The notes: generated from the sequence alone by a model not told the origin. 64,000 bases of DNA from Chloropicon primus (GCA_023205875.1 CP060769.1:186001-250000), one strand, 5' to 3'. Counted from the first letter of the stretch, positions 51,524 through 61,310 are shown. Program-made: numbers and translations.

Positions 51524-52572
51524 CGTGCCTCAAGCGTCACACAAGACACAAGAAAAACAAAAACAAAACAGACAGGAGCTCTTGCCCCTCGTCAACCTAC
51601 CCAAATTCTAATTTCTTTTTTTCTTCTTCTCCAGCGAGCGGAGTCTTTCAAAACCTAACGCGGCTCCAAAGACGCCCAACGACGAGCGCCGTAAGGGGCG
51701 GACAAAAACGTGTAGAGGTCTCGTCGTTTGCCAAGGCAAGGAAGAAGAGAGAGAGGATGGATTAACTGCTCCCTTCACGCCAATGCTCTCAAGGCCATCC
51801 CGGCAAGGCTCTCCTCCTCCGCCTCTGCGATCCGCTCCCCTTCCCCTTCCTCGCGCGCCTTCTGACTTTTGGATTTTGGAAAAAAAAGGAAAGAATCGTA
51901 TTTCCTTAATCAAAGACCAAGACAAACCTTTTGACCACAACACGTTCTAAACATGACGTAACATACAGAACGTCTATTGTGGAATAAAAAATGAAACTTT
52001 CATTGTGAAGCGTTCCATTTCAACTGTTATAGAGTCTGAAGAGAATGTCTCTCGTGAAACGTATGTTGACAAAAAAAGTCTCGAAAATATTGTAGTAATG
52101 TCTTTCATGAAAATTAAAAATTCAAAAAAAATCGTTGGAAATTTCCTCCACCCTCAGCCAGAAGAGGAGGCGGTTGTCGGCTGCGGAAGGGGGAAAGTGC
52201 GTGGGCGCGATCTTTGCGCGTCTCGGAAGGACGGATAGGGACTCCAAGTCGAGAGGGGAACCCATTGAGAGGAAAGATCGTCTCGATATCTTTCCGTAGA
52301 CCCCTCGTTTGCTCGGTTTCTCGAACGAGGGAGCACGCACCTGGCTGCTGAGTCCTTTTGACGAGGATCCTGCTGTGTGGATAGGACAGGACTCGAGTGA
52401 CGAGGTTCTTAGAGGAGGGCGGCGACGAGAGCAAGAGCAACATATATATCCCTCCTTCCCTCTCCCCCCCCCTCTCTCTCTCTGTGTTGCGACGGGACAG
52501 AGAATCGTTTTATTATTGATAGCTTCCTGACTCCTCCATCTCCATCTCAGTGACAAGGGAGAGAGAGAGAAG
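51524..52572. promoter_or_regulatory. Divergent spacer, 1-beta dynein / ZNF598, with an AT-rich island
   Basis: 1049 bp with no supportable gene. About 51880-52145 is distinctly AT-rich (runs such as GAAAATATTGTAGTAATG), unlike the GC-rich surroundings. An inverted copy of the dispersed element is at 52311-52334 and a CT run is at about 52472-52484. Confidence 0.5.
52311..52334 (-). repeat. Dispersed spacer element, copy G (core only, inverted)
   Basis: On the minus strand the core reads GCTCCCTCGTTCGAGAAACC then GAGC. It lies 239 bp before the ZNF598-like ATG. Confidence 0.4.
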
Positions 52573-54972
52573 ATGGCGGGTGTGGAGGAGGTGTGCCTGA
52601 TATGCGCGGAGCCGCTGGATTTGGTTAGCGTGCTGCCATGCGGTCACTCGGACGTGTGCGCACTGTGCACGACTCGGCTGCGGGTGATCATGGAGGACAA
52701 GAAGTGCTGCGCGTGCCAGAAGGAGTCGGACAAGGTGCTGATAACGAGGAACCAGGGAAACTTCACGTCAAAGTTTCCATTCGACGTCGAGATGAGGATC
52801 AAGCAGAAGACGCTCTTTCCCCTGGAGGCGTGCTGCCAGATCTGCTACGACGACGAGGACTGCAGGGACGACATGGATGTGAAGTGCGCGCTGACTTGCT
52901 CCGTGTGCTACGGCAAGGGGGTGAAACTGCAGTTCAAGACGATGAAGGCTCTCAAGGCGCACTTGAAGGGGAGCCACGGGCTGTTCATGTGCGACGTTTG
53001 CCTCGGGGGGAGGCAGGTTTTCGTGAACGAGCAGGTCCTTTACACGCGGTCCGAGCTGACCAGGCACTACAAGAGGGGGGACGCGGCCGGCGTGATGGCG
53101 GATGCCGGGTTCAAGGGTCACCCGACGTGTCAGTTCTGCAAGAAGCACTTCTACTCGGACCAGGAGCTTTACAGCCACATGCAAACGCAGCACATGCAGT
53201 GCTTCTTGTGCAAGAAGGCGAGGCCGAACGACTACGTGTACTACAAGAACCTCAAGGAATTGACGGACCACTTTGTCAGTAACCACCACTTTTGCACCCA
53301 CGAGGACTGCAAGGACAAGCATCCGGAGGAGAGGGTCTTCAACACCAAGGAGGAGTTCCACGTGCATTACGTTCAGAACCACGGGGAGTCTCTGTCCAAG
53401 GCTCAGAAAAAGCAAGCGTTGCAGATAAACTTTGATTATCCCAGCAGGAGGGAAGAGGCCCCGCAGCGGCGAGGGCGCGACAGCAGCAGCAGCAGCAGCA
53501 GAAACAACAGCAGCAGGGCAGGGAGGGAAGAACCGAGCTACCACCAGCCCTCATACCCTTCCCTCTCCCAAGCGAGCAGGGCGCAGCAGAGGCAAGAGGA
53601 CTTTCCGAGGATGCAGGAGTCCGCCGCCGACGTGTTTGCTGGGATGGACTCCCACGAAACGCACTGGAGGAGAGCAGCCGGGGGGAGTCACGGTAGCGTG
53701 GGCTCCGGAGGGGGTATCCACAGGGGGGAGCACCAGCTGACCCAGGAGGACTACCCAGCCCTCCCTGGAATGTCCAAGTCCGCAAAGAAGAGAGCAAAGG
53801 CAAAAGCGAAGGCGCACGCCGCGGTGACTCGCAACCAAAGCCAGTCGAGCAGCTGGGGACAGTCTACCTCCAGCGCACCGTCAGCAGGACCATCAGCACC
53901 ATCATCATCGCCATCACCAGCAGCAGCAGCACCGTCTGCAAGGGTAAGGGCTCTGCAATCCAATCCCAGCCAAGACGAGAAGGACCGGAACCGGCTTCTC
54001 ATGCAGACGCTGAGGAGGGAGCTTGATAGCATCGTGTTCAACGCCTTCAGGCAGGAATCAGCGAATTTTCTCAATGGAGATATGACCCCAGCACGGTACT
54101 ACAAGCACATCAAAGCCCTTGGACTCGTTCACCATGCCCGTGAACTCGCTCAGCTTTGTCCGGACGGGGAGAAAAGGAAGGAGCTGGTGACGCTGATCGA
54201 AGGGGATGCTGCCGTCAGCGAGCCCCCCAAACCGAGGATAGACCAGCGGGAAGAGAACGAGAAATTCGTGAACCTTGCGTCGCTGCTTCGAAAGTCCAAG
54301 CCATCTTCGTCCACCCCAGCAGCAGCTGGGGCGCCCGCGGCAAACGAGGGGAACTTTCCATCTTTGGGTGGTGGGCCCAGCCCTGCTAGCGCGAACTCCT
54401 TCTCGGCCTTGGGTGAGGAAAACAGAGCCGCGCCGCCAACGACGGGAAGGGCCCGACCCGCGCCCGAAAGGAAAGCCAAGAGCGCCCCGCAGAAGGAGGA
54501 GATCAGGGAAAACAAAGTCCTGATGGACCAGCTTCGCAAGCAGCTGAGCCCCAAGGAATTCACTGGCTTCAGAACGGAGAGCATGAATTTCCTGCGGGGA
54601 GTCAGTACGGCAGAGGAGTACTACAACATGATCGTGAGCACGGGACTCACTGATTTTGTTGATAGCCTCGCTGGCTTGTGCCCTGACAGACTCAAAAGGG
54701 ATGCCCTGCTGAGCCAGCACAAAACGGCCCTTCTCGCTGCCATGCAATACGGAGCTCCCGCTGCGGCGGCATCCAACTCGTTCGCAGACGAGGGCGTGCA
54801 GCCGAAGGCCAAGGGGAAGAAGAAAAAGAAGAAGAAGTTCGAGAAGGTGAGGCTCGGGGATGTAAACTGGGATGAGCTAGGAGGCGGCGGCAGCAGCGGA
54901 GGAGGCAGCAGCAGCAGGAGGGTGAATCCGAACAACGACTGGAGCATCGGCGCAGGCAATAGTCTCTTCTGA
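52573..54972 (+). CDS. E3 ubiquitin ligase ZNF598/Hel2, ribosome-collision sensor
   Basis: 799 residues, intronless. A C4HC3-type RING (CLICAEPLDLVSVLPCGH to CCACQ, residues 8-48) starts the protein. It is followed by the Hel2-specific C2H2 series: LKAHLKGSH with FMCDVC, TRSELTRHY, CQFCKKHFYSDQELYSHM, CFLC and CTHEDCKDKHPEERVF. The middle is low-complexity S/A/Q. Two related helical blocks follow (LMQTLRRELDSIVFNAFRQE and LMDQLRKQLSPKEFTGFRTE), each of about 70 residues. A lysine-rich patch and GGSSS tail close the protein. ZNF598/Hel2 ubiquitinates small-subunit ribosomal proteins on collided ribosomes to start quality control. Confidence 0.93.
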   Translation: MAGVEEVCLICAEPLDLVSVLPCGHSDVCALCTTRLRVIMEDKKCCACQKESDKVLITRNQGNFTSKFPFDVEMRIKQKTLFPLEACCQICYDDEDCRDDMDVKCALTCSVCYGKGVKLQFKTMKALKAHLKGSHGLFMCDVCLGGRQVFVNEQVLYTRSELTRHYKRGDAAGVMADAGFKGHPTCQFCKKHFYSDQELYSHMQTQHMQCFLCKKARPNDYVYYKNLKELTDHFVSNHHFCTHEDCKDKHPEERVFNTKEEFHVHYVQNHGESLSKAQKKQALQINFDYPSRREEAPQRRGRDSSSSSSRNNSSRAGREEPSYHQPSYPSLSQASRAQQRQEDFPRMQESAADVFAGMDSHETHWRRAAGGSHGSVGSGGGIHRGEHQLTQEDYPALPGMSKSAKKRAKAKAKAHAAVTRNQSQSSSWGQSTSSAPSAGPSAPSSSPSPAAAAPSARVRALQSNPSQDEKDRNRLLMQTLRRELDSIVFNAFRQESANFLNGDMTPARYYKHIKALGLVHHARELAQLCPDGEKRKELVTLIEGDAAVSEPPKPRIDQREENEKFVNLASLLRKSKPSSSTPAAAGAPAANEGNFPSLGGGPSPASANSFSALGEENRAAPPTTGRARPAPERKAKSAPQKEEIRENKVLMDQLRKQLSPKEFTGFRTESMNFLRGVSTAEEYYNMIVSTGLTDFVDSLAGLCPDRLKRDALLSQHKTALLAAMQYGAPAAAASNSFADEGVQPKAKGKKKKKKKFEKVRLGDVNWDELGGGGSSGGGSSSRRVNPNNDWSIGAGNSLF

Positions 54973-55057
54973 TCTCGCCAGTCTGTTGAGGGAGGAAGGG
55001 TTGCCCGCGAGAAAGATTCATGTGAATAAAGAGAATCACGATTTAACTTACAAGAGC

Positions 55058-57685
55058 TCACTGAAAGATGTTACTCTGGCATCCGCGCTTGTGAACGGAT
55101 TCAAAGCTGTTGTCCCTCGGGAAGTGGAACACCAACCTCAGGTTGACGTACTGCAGATCTTCCTCCGGAGTGGTCAACATCGCCTTCTTCGACAGGTTGT
55201 TCTGGTGCATCTTGAGCTTCACCACGCGATCGTCGCTCAGGCCAGGGCAAACCCTCAGCGTGTGCCTTACGGCCTTGGCCTTCAAATTTTCTAACGCTAC
55301 TCCCGCCGCGCTTGTTCCACTGAATGGCACGCGCTGCCTGGTCTTCGTTTCCACGAACACCCACTTATCCTCCTCGCCCCTTCTCTCAGCCCTCTTCTTC
55401 TTCTGAGACCACTGGAGGTCGCTCTGGACGACTTCGGTCCAAGACTTGGTGTTCAATGCGTGAACCTCTCTCATGAACCAGCTCATGTTCATGCGGTGCA
55501 CCCACCTGGACTGCCTCTGCAGCATCTTGCTGATCCTGCCCTCCAGCTCCAGCCTTCGGGCATTCTCTAGCGCCTGCTGCATCTGCATTCTCCTATCCTC
55601 CAGCCTCCTTTCCCTCTCCTTTTCCTGCTTTGCGATTGCCCTCTCGACAGCGAGCTCTTCCTGCCTTTTCAACTCCTCAAGCTTCTTCTGCTCCTCGGCT
55701 TCCTTCTGCACGTGGATGCTAGCAATCCTGCTCGACCTCTTCTTCACCGCCATTTCGTACAGCCTCTCCCTCTCCTCCTTTCTCTTCCTGGCGTTGGCGG
55801 TCTCCTCCAAGTGGGGCACAATCTCCTCCTTGAGGACTCTGATCAGTTCGCCCTCCTCCTCCTCCTTCTCATTCACCTTCCTCCAAAAGTTGTCGACCGC
55901 CCTGGACTTTCCCTGCTTGGAGAGAGCCTTCTTTTGCTTCTTTTGGCCAGCTCGCCTCTCCTCCCTCTCCAAGTCTAATGCGCACGCAAGAGACTGCATG
56001 TCTTCCAATGTCGTGCAAGGGGTGCAGAACTCGCTGAGGGACTGGGTATCCGCAGTGAGGCACGTCTTCATCGTCACAGTCACGGGCTTCTCCGCATAAA
56101 GGCGGCAGTCCTCTCCGCCCTGCGACAGGTAGTAGAACCGGTTTCCGTGCCTGTCCATCGCAAGAGGCGCCTCCCTTAGCGCTGGTGCGCCGTACTCCGC
56201 ATCCTTCACCGTCCTGTCCACCGCCTCTCTGATGTAAGGGCAGGCCTCAATCCTCCACTCAACCAGGGCGTGAAGAACAAGCAGCCTGTCGAGAGGAGTG
56301 GTCATCATAAAGTTCATTTTCGCAGCGGGGGGCTCGGGAGCCTGCGCTGCGACTGGAATGACGTGGGCATCGGCGTCCACCATTTCTACGTCTGCCGTGG
56401 TCTCCAGCGCACCGTTTCCCACTTCCTCCATGACCCCGTTGGCCACCTGCTCCACCTCGCGGGGCACCTCAAGGGGCCTTCGCATCCCCTTGGCAGTATA
56501 GGTGACGTCGAAGTACTGCTTGAACCACCAGCTCTTCAGCCTCTTGTCCAGCTCGGCGCCCCACTTCTCCATGAACATGGTGCTCTCCCTGGCATAAAAC
56601 TTTGCGTCGGGGGGGACGGAGTAAGGGTTGTCCCTAGCAAGCCTGTACAAGAGCTCGGTCAAGAAGAGCTGGTTCTTGCTTGGGTCCAAGAGGGCGTTCT
56701 CAAGCTGGTCCGAGCTGAACTTCTTCACCTTGAGGTCGGTGGAGAACATTCTGCAGAAGTGGCAAATTCCAGCAAATTCCCAGCTCCTCCTGAGAGCCTT
56801 CCTGTAGGCCTCGACCCTGGCCGGGTGAATGAAGTCCTCCTCGTCGCCCCAGGGCTCGATGTCGACCGAGGACTCCGCCTTCCTGGCCGACCCGCCCTCC
56901 GCGGCGTCGACAAGCTCCTCCACCGTCTCCAAGCTCTGCCATAAGGTGTCCTCATCCTGGTTCGACAGCTCGAGCCGCGAAACTTGGTCGTTCTCCTGCT
57001 TCTTTTTCTTGGCTTGCTGCTTGGCGTCCTTCTTCGCGCCCTTGGCGGACCCCCGCTGCTGCTTCGCCTTCCCCCCTTCCGGCTCCGGCTTGGCCTTCAC
57101 GACTTCTTTCACCCTGCCGCTCCTCCTCGCGCCCTCCCGAAAACCCTTCTGGCTTTTGGAGGCGCGGGATCCGGTGCTGTTGCTCGATTTCGCGCCCAAA
57201 GTCCTCGCCACGGATCCGCTCGACCCGTTCTTGCCCGTCTCCAGCAGCCTGTACGTGCTCCGCTTGGACTTGGAGCTGAGGTCAAGCTCTTCCCTGTCGC
57301 CGTCATCGTATTCGATGACGTACCTCCCCTTGTACTTTCCGGTCACAGTCCCCGCAAAATACTCCGGGGGATCGTCGAAGAGCACCTCGATTCTCTGACC
57401 GATCGCCAGGGGGGCCTTCGACGCCGTAACGCCTTTGCTCCTCCCCCCAGCAGCCGCTTGAGCTGTCGTCTTGGCCAACTTCTGAGGCCTCTCCTCGCCC
57501 CCCACGCCGCCGCCCTCCTCCTTCTCGTCCCCCTCGCCGTTCGCCTCTTGCGCACTCGACTGCCTCCTCGGCCTCAGCCTCTCTTTCCTCTCATAATACG
57601 CCGCGATCTTCAAAACTTCCTTCACTCCTGGCCCATCGCTCAAGGGATCCCCTTGCTGCTCCTCGTGACTCTTCGTCGTCGTCAT
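55058..57685 (-). CDS. Tudor-like plus DDT-domain chromatin protein
   Basis: 875 residues from the first ATG at 57685; the longer frame to 57748 starts with a non-ATG codon. Residues of about 95-137 form a Tudor/agenet-like module (IEVLFDDPPEYFAGTVTGKY, YVIEYDDGDREEL). A basic K/R/A/S linker follows. A DDT domain lies around residues 300-360 (SWEFAGICHFCRMF, LFLTELLYRLARD). Next is a WHIM-like block (MDRHGNRFYYL) and a long charged coiled coil. The order resembles plant DDT proteins that work with ISWI-type remodelers. It is nuclear by inference from the basic linkers. It is tail-to-tail with ZNF598, 85 bp apart. Confidence 0.85.
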   Translation of the reverse strand: MTTTKSHEEQQGDPLSDGPGVKEVLKIAAYYERKERLRPRRQSSAQEANGEGDEKEEGGGVGGEERPQKLAKTTAQAAAGGRSKGVTASKAPLAIGQRIEVLFDDPPEYFAGTVTGKYKGRYVIEYDDGDREELDLSSKSKRSTYRLLETGKNGSSGSVARTLGAKSSNSTGSRASKSQKGFREGARRSGRVKEVVKAKPEPEGGKAKQQRGSAKGAKKDAKQQAKKKKQENDQVSRLELSNQDEDTLWQSLETVEELVDAAEGGSARKAESSVDIEPWGDEEDFIHPARVEAYRKALRRSWEFAGICHFCRMFSTDLKVKKFSSDQLENALLDPSKNQLFLTELLYRLARDNPYSVPPDAKFYARESTMFMEKWGAELDKRLKSWWFKQYFDVTYTAKGMRRPLEVPREVEQVANGVMEEVGNGALETTADVEMVDADAHVIPVAAQAPEPPAAKMNFMMTTPLDRLLVLHALVEWRIEACPYIREAVDRTVKDAEYGAPALREAPLAMDRHGNRFYYLSQGGEDCRLYAEKPVTVTMKTCLTADTQSLSEFCTPCTTLEDMQSLACALDLEREERRAGQKKQKKALSKQGKSRAVDNFWRKVNEKEEEEGELIRVLKEEIVPHLEETANARKRKEERERLYEMAVKKRSSRIASIHVQKEAEEQKKLEELKRQEELAVERAIAKQEKERERRLEDRRMQMQQALENARRLELEGRISKMLQRQSRWVHRMNMSWFMREVHALNTKSWTEVVQSDLQWSQKKKRAERRGEEDKWVFVETKTRQRVPFSGTSAAGVALENLKAKAVRHTLRVCPGLSDDRVVKLKMHQNNLSKKAMLTTPEEDLQYVNLRLVFHFPRDNSFESVHKRGCQSNIFQ

Positions 57686-58257
57686 CCTCCTTTCGTCCAC
57701 GACACGCCTATCCCTTCGCCTCACCCTCCGCTTCAGCACCAGACGCAACGCTTCACCTCGTCTCCCTTCGCCCTCCTCTCCCCCTCTCCTCCCCCTCTTG
57801 GCCGCCTCTTCTCCCCCTCTGCTCCTCCGCGCCGATCTCCTTCTCCCTTCTCTCTCTCCCTTCTCTCTCTCTCTCTCCGCCTTTAAAAACGGCGTCCTGA
57901 TAGATTAACTAATTCAAACGAAAATAAACAACAAATATTTCAATTGAAGTTAACAAAACTTTCTTTTAGAAGATTTTCGAAGATATGTACCACAATGTTT
58001 ATCTAGTGACGTTACATTGGACATTGATCCTATGGAAACGATTTGAGTGGAGGGAGAGAGGAAACGGCTTTTTGCGAAAGCCAAAGGTGGAGGAGAGAGA
58101 GGGACGATGAAGGGTTGAGGACACGAGAGGGGGGGAGAGGGGGTGCAATCAAGGAAAGAGGTGCAAATATCGTCTGATTTTCTTTGGAACGAGCCCTCGC
58201 TCGAAGGAAGGGGCGCTCTGGTGAGGACGTGAAGACGCGAAAGGTAGAGGGAGGAAG
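57686..58257. promoter_or_regulatory. Spacer upstream of the DDT gene and of a possible small gene
   Basis: 572 bp. It holds CT-rich runs (57845-57880), a second AT-rich island at about 57895-58030 and dispersed element copy F at 58181-58229. Confidence 0.5.
58181..58229 (+). repeat. Dispersed spacer element, copy F
   Basis: TCTTTGGAACGAGCCCTCGC then TCGAAGGAAGGGGCGCTCTG and GTGAGGACG. The core GAGCCCTCGCTCGAA is identical to copy A. Confidence 0.6.
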
Positions 58258-58586
58258 ATGAGGATCGACGAGGTTGAGGAGGAGGACAAGGGAGGGCCAA
58301 CCACAAGTGTCATCGCCACGGATCAAGAGGCCTCCAAGAGCTTCTTGACGGGCTCCACCACCATCATCGAAAAGGAGAGTGACAGTGAGAAGGATAGCGG
58401 TGTTGCGGGTTCGTCCTTCCAACCTGGGGAAGAGCCAACGTCAAGAGCCAAGACAAGGAACAATGCATTGTGAAGAGAGAGTACCTCGAAGAGGTCGGGC
58501 TCTGCAAGGCTCCTCGTCCTCCGTTGTCGAAGAGAACAAGAAGCAAGACGGCCCCTTCCATCGTCAAGGTCAAGCAGGAAGAGTGA
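58258..58586 (+). CDS. Possible small gene of about 91 residues, structure uncertain
   Basis: An ATG at 58258 opens a frame reading MRIDEVEEEDKGGPTTSVIA, which runs to a TGA at 58471-58473. A different frame from about 58453 to a TGA at 58584-58586 also looks coding (EQCIVKREYLEEVGLCKAPR, ending VKVKQEE). A 53-nt intron from GTGTTG at 58400 to CCAAG at 58452 would join them in phase (142 + 134 bases, 91 residues). The donor is weak and the intron shorter than the others here (71 nt and up), so this is tentative. TGTAA at 58643 lies 57 nt past the second stop. No family is recognised. Confidence 0.4.
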
Positions 58587-58642
58587 GGAGGAGGTTGAAG
58601 TGTGCAAACCAATGCCTTCCCCCGCCAGACCATGTAGAAGTT

Positions 58643-58647
58643 TGTAA
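58643..58647 (+). terminator. Candidate TGTAA polyadenylation signal
   Basis: TGTAA 57 nt after the proposed stop at 58586. It supports a plus-strand transcript ending here. Confidence 0.35.
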
Positions 58648-58721
58648 AGTGTATTTGTACAATTTGACTAAGCCTTTGGGTTCCCCACACAGCATCGATG
58701 CCACTGTCCCGCGGATCAAAT

Positions 58722-59934
58722 TCAACTAGGTGGCCAGTTCGACTCCGCCGTCCTGTTCTCCGAGACGAGACCTCGGAGCCTCCTGGCCCGGCTGCTGCTC
58801 GGTGGCTTCGCCGAGGTGGGCTTGGAACTCGGAGCCCTCGGGACGCGATTGCCCGCGTTCACGGGAGGCAGTGGAGGAGGCAGCGCGTTCTTCAACATGG
58901 GTTGGGAACCCCCGAAGGCCGCCGGGTCGAGAGGCCCAAGGATGGACGGGCCAAGGCTCTGCGGGGCATCGATGTCTGGATTTTGGTGGACCTTCAAAAT
59001 GTTGGCGCCCCCGAAGCCGCGGTCCGTTCCCAAGCTGTTGCTCACGTCGAGCAGCTTGGCTTCGACTTGACTGAGCTTCTCCACTCCTTGAAGGGTTTTG
59101 GAGAAGTCTTTCAAGTCATTCATCGATGGCGGGGGCTGGAGGTTCGCCTCCCTCTCTCCCGACCTGTCCTGCAGGCACTGTTGCAGGTACTCGATGTCCT
59201 CCAGCAGGGCCTCGTGCTCAGCCAGCAACACTTGCTTCAGCGTAGGAGCAATGGTGTCGATGTCGAAGACGTTCAACTTCGACTCCACTTGCTGAAGGAC
59301 CTTGTAGACGTCAGGGAGAGCGAAGTTCGAGAACGAGCCGGACGAACCCGCGGTCGAGGGCCGGGAGGACGTGCTGCACGAGCTAGCGGGCCGGCTCCTT
59401 GGAGTGTAAGGCCTTGTAAGGCCTAGCTGGCCCGCGCTGGCGCTTCCCGGTCTCGATGCGTCCGGCCTCGCGGTGGCTTGGAGGTAATCCAAAACTTTCT
59501 TCTCTTTCGTGCTCAAGGATGTGGAACAGAGCCCGGACGAGCCCAACGTGAACTTGAGCGTGCTCAGCATCTTTCGAAGGTCTCTCTCGAGCATGGCCCT
59601 CGCGGGCGTGTCGATCAGCTTCCTTTTCGACCAAACCCCCTCGATGTCCCCCTCCAAGTCTTGGAGGATGCCCCCAAGCATGTTTGCCTCCTCGAAGAGG
59701 GCGCCATTCTCCTCCACGAGTCTTCCCAACACAAGTTCGACCTTGTAGCGCAGCCAGAAGAAACAGAAAACGACCACAAAAGTCAGATGGGGTTATCGGC
59801 GAAGCTTCTTGTTGCCGGCTCACCTCGTCTCTCTCCACCGCAGTTATTTTCGGTGCAATCACCTCCCACAGAAGAATCTGAACCGTCCTCAGGTGCAGAG
59901 CTGGGTGCATTGCCCCTTCGCTCGAACCCTCCAT
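58722..59934 (-). CDS. CCDC24-like coiled-coil protein, two exons
   Basis: Exon 1 is 59934-59824 (37 codons). The intron is 59823-59742 (GTGAGC to CTACAAG), phase 0. Exon 2 is 59741-58722. The total is 376 residues. The N-terminal helices (HLRTVQILLWEVIAPKITAV, VELVLGRLVEENGALFEEAN) and the central block (VESKLNVFDIDTIAPTLKQV, HEALLEDIEYLQQCL) resemble vertebrate CCDC24. The centre between them and the C-terminus are S/P-rich and disordered. CCDC24 is little studied; a ciliary link is suspected only because of the company it keeps here. The assignment rests on recalled motif spacing. Confidence 0.7.
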
Positions 59935-61310
59935 CGTTTCTTCTTTCCCTCGAGTCGTGACGAGTCCTCAAGCTTTTGCTCTCCAATCCGAAACAAATCA
60001 AAAGTCCTTCCCCCTACGATCAATTCAAAACTCGTGATGGATCTCGCCTCGACTGCCACCGCATCCCTCTCTCTCCCTCTCTGCAACTTGCTCAGCCCAG
60101 ACCTCAACTGCTCTCTGCCACCCGCTTGCTCCACAACAACAACTCTCACTCAAGTGAGAAGCCACTTGGCCTCTTTCCTGGCCTCAAGTTCCGCAACTGA
60201 GGGGTCCAACGAAAGACCTGGAGACACAGCTTGGCGCAATGCCACTCCACTTTGCCGCAATGCCTCGTCCTCGAACTTAAAGATCCCTCCCACCTCTCTC
60301 CCCTTCCCCTTCTGTCCTCTTATGCTCAAGGCACCGAGAGCGAGCTCCTGGCCACTTGGCCTCTTTCCTGGCCTCAAATTTCGCAACTGAGGGGTCCAAC
60401 GAAAGACCAGGAGACGTAGCTTGTCGCAATGCCACTCCACTTTGCCGCAATACCTCGTCCTCGAACTTAAAGAGCCCTCCCTGACACACACTCTCTCCTG
60501 GTGGTCCCCAAGCCAGAGCTTGTTCAAAATAAAAACTGTCCATGGGATGCATGTACTTCAAATTTGAACTCAAATGTGAAAGGAGATAATTCCGTCGATT
60601 GAGTCTCAGCCTCTCAACCTCACAACACAGAACGAGGGGCGGTTATAAGGTGAGTGCGTCTTTCGGACGGAAAGGACGACGCGCGGGACGAACGGGTGGG
60701 AATACCTTGCCGACACATCGATTCCTTGCGTCGTGATCTTTTCAAAGACCCCTCTCTCGATGAAATGGGTCCATTGGGGACGAATCGAGAGACTGAAACG
60801 TGCCCTTCTTCCTCGTTGATGTCATGGCTGATGCAGGTAAGCCTTTGGGACGGCGTGGAGGGCGAGGACTCGCGAGGACGTGGCGAACTTCGCGACAGGG
60901 GGTAGCTTGCGTTTTTATGCTTCGTTTGGCCCTTCGTTGGGAGGAAATACCTACCGTTTTCGAGCCCTTACTGACCCTTCAACCTCATCGTGACGTCGTC
61001 GTGGTCTCTCTGGGCTGGGCAGTTATAAGCCACGAACGCGAGGTGAGTTTGGGACGATTTTGGCAGGAAAGAGTTGTGTGATCGGAATCTTCGTCCCTTC
61101 CCCTCTCGCTCGATAGAAATCCCCCGCCGACTTGGAACGGAGCTCGTTACTGACACGCCACTTCAATCATCATCATCGTCATCATCATCTTCGTCGTCGT
61201 CATCTTCGTCACCATCTTTCTTCGTCATCGCTGTGGTCTCTCAGTGATTGATTCATTGATCCACCACCAACATAGCAGTTCTCAGAGGAGGTCTGAAGAA
61301 GGCGATCGGC
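59935..61310. promoter_or_regulatory. Divergent spacer, CCDC24-like / tryptophan synthase beta
   Basis: 1376 bp. It contains a 131-bp duplicated block (60161-60481), two GTTATAAG sites each followed by a GTGAGT donor-like site (60645-60658 and 61020-61045), a GCAG/GTAAGC donor-like site at about 60836, and a CATC/TCGTC run at 61165-61225. TrpB may have a spliced 5' UTR here, but no coding exon could be supported. Confidence 0.5.
60161..60481. repeat. Duplicated 131-bp block, 190-bp offset
   Basis: The copies are 60161-60291 and 60351-60481, beginning GCCACTTGGCCTCTTTCCTG and ending CCTCGAACTTAAAGA followed by CCCTCC. They differ at about ten positions. Both contain GGGGTCCAACGAAAGACC. Confidence 0.95.

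Noticed and set aside
51880-52240. A 77-codon frame in the AT-rich island (52005-52238)
   Set aside because: It switches from AT-rich to GC-rich composition midway and shows no domain or splice support.
57686-57748. N-terminal extension of the DDT protein to 57748
   Set aside because: The extension would start at TTG; the first ATG in frame is at 57685.
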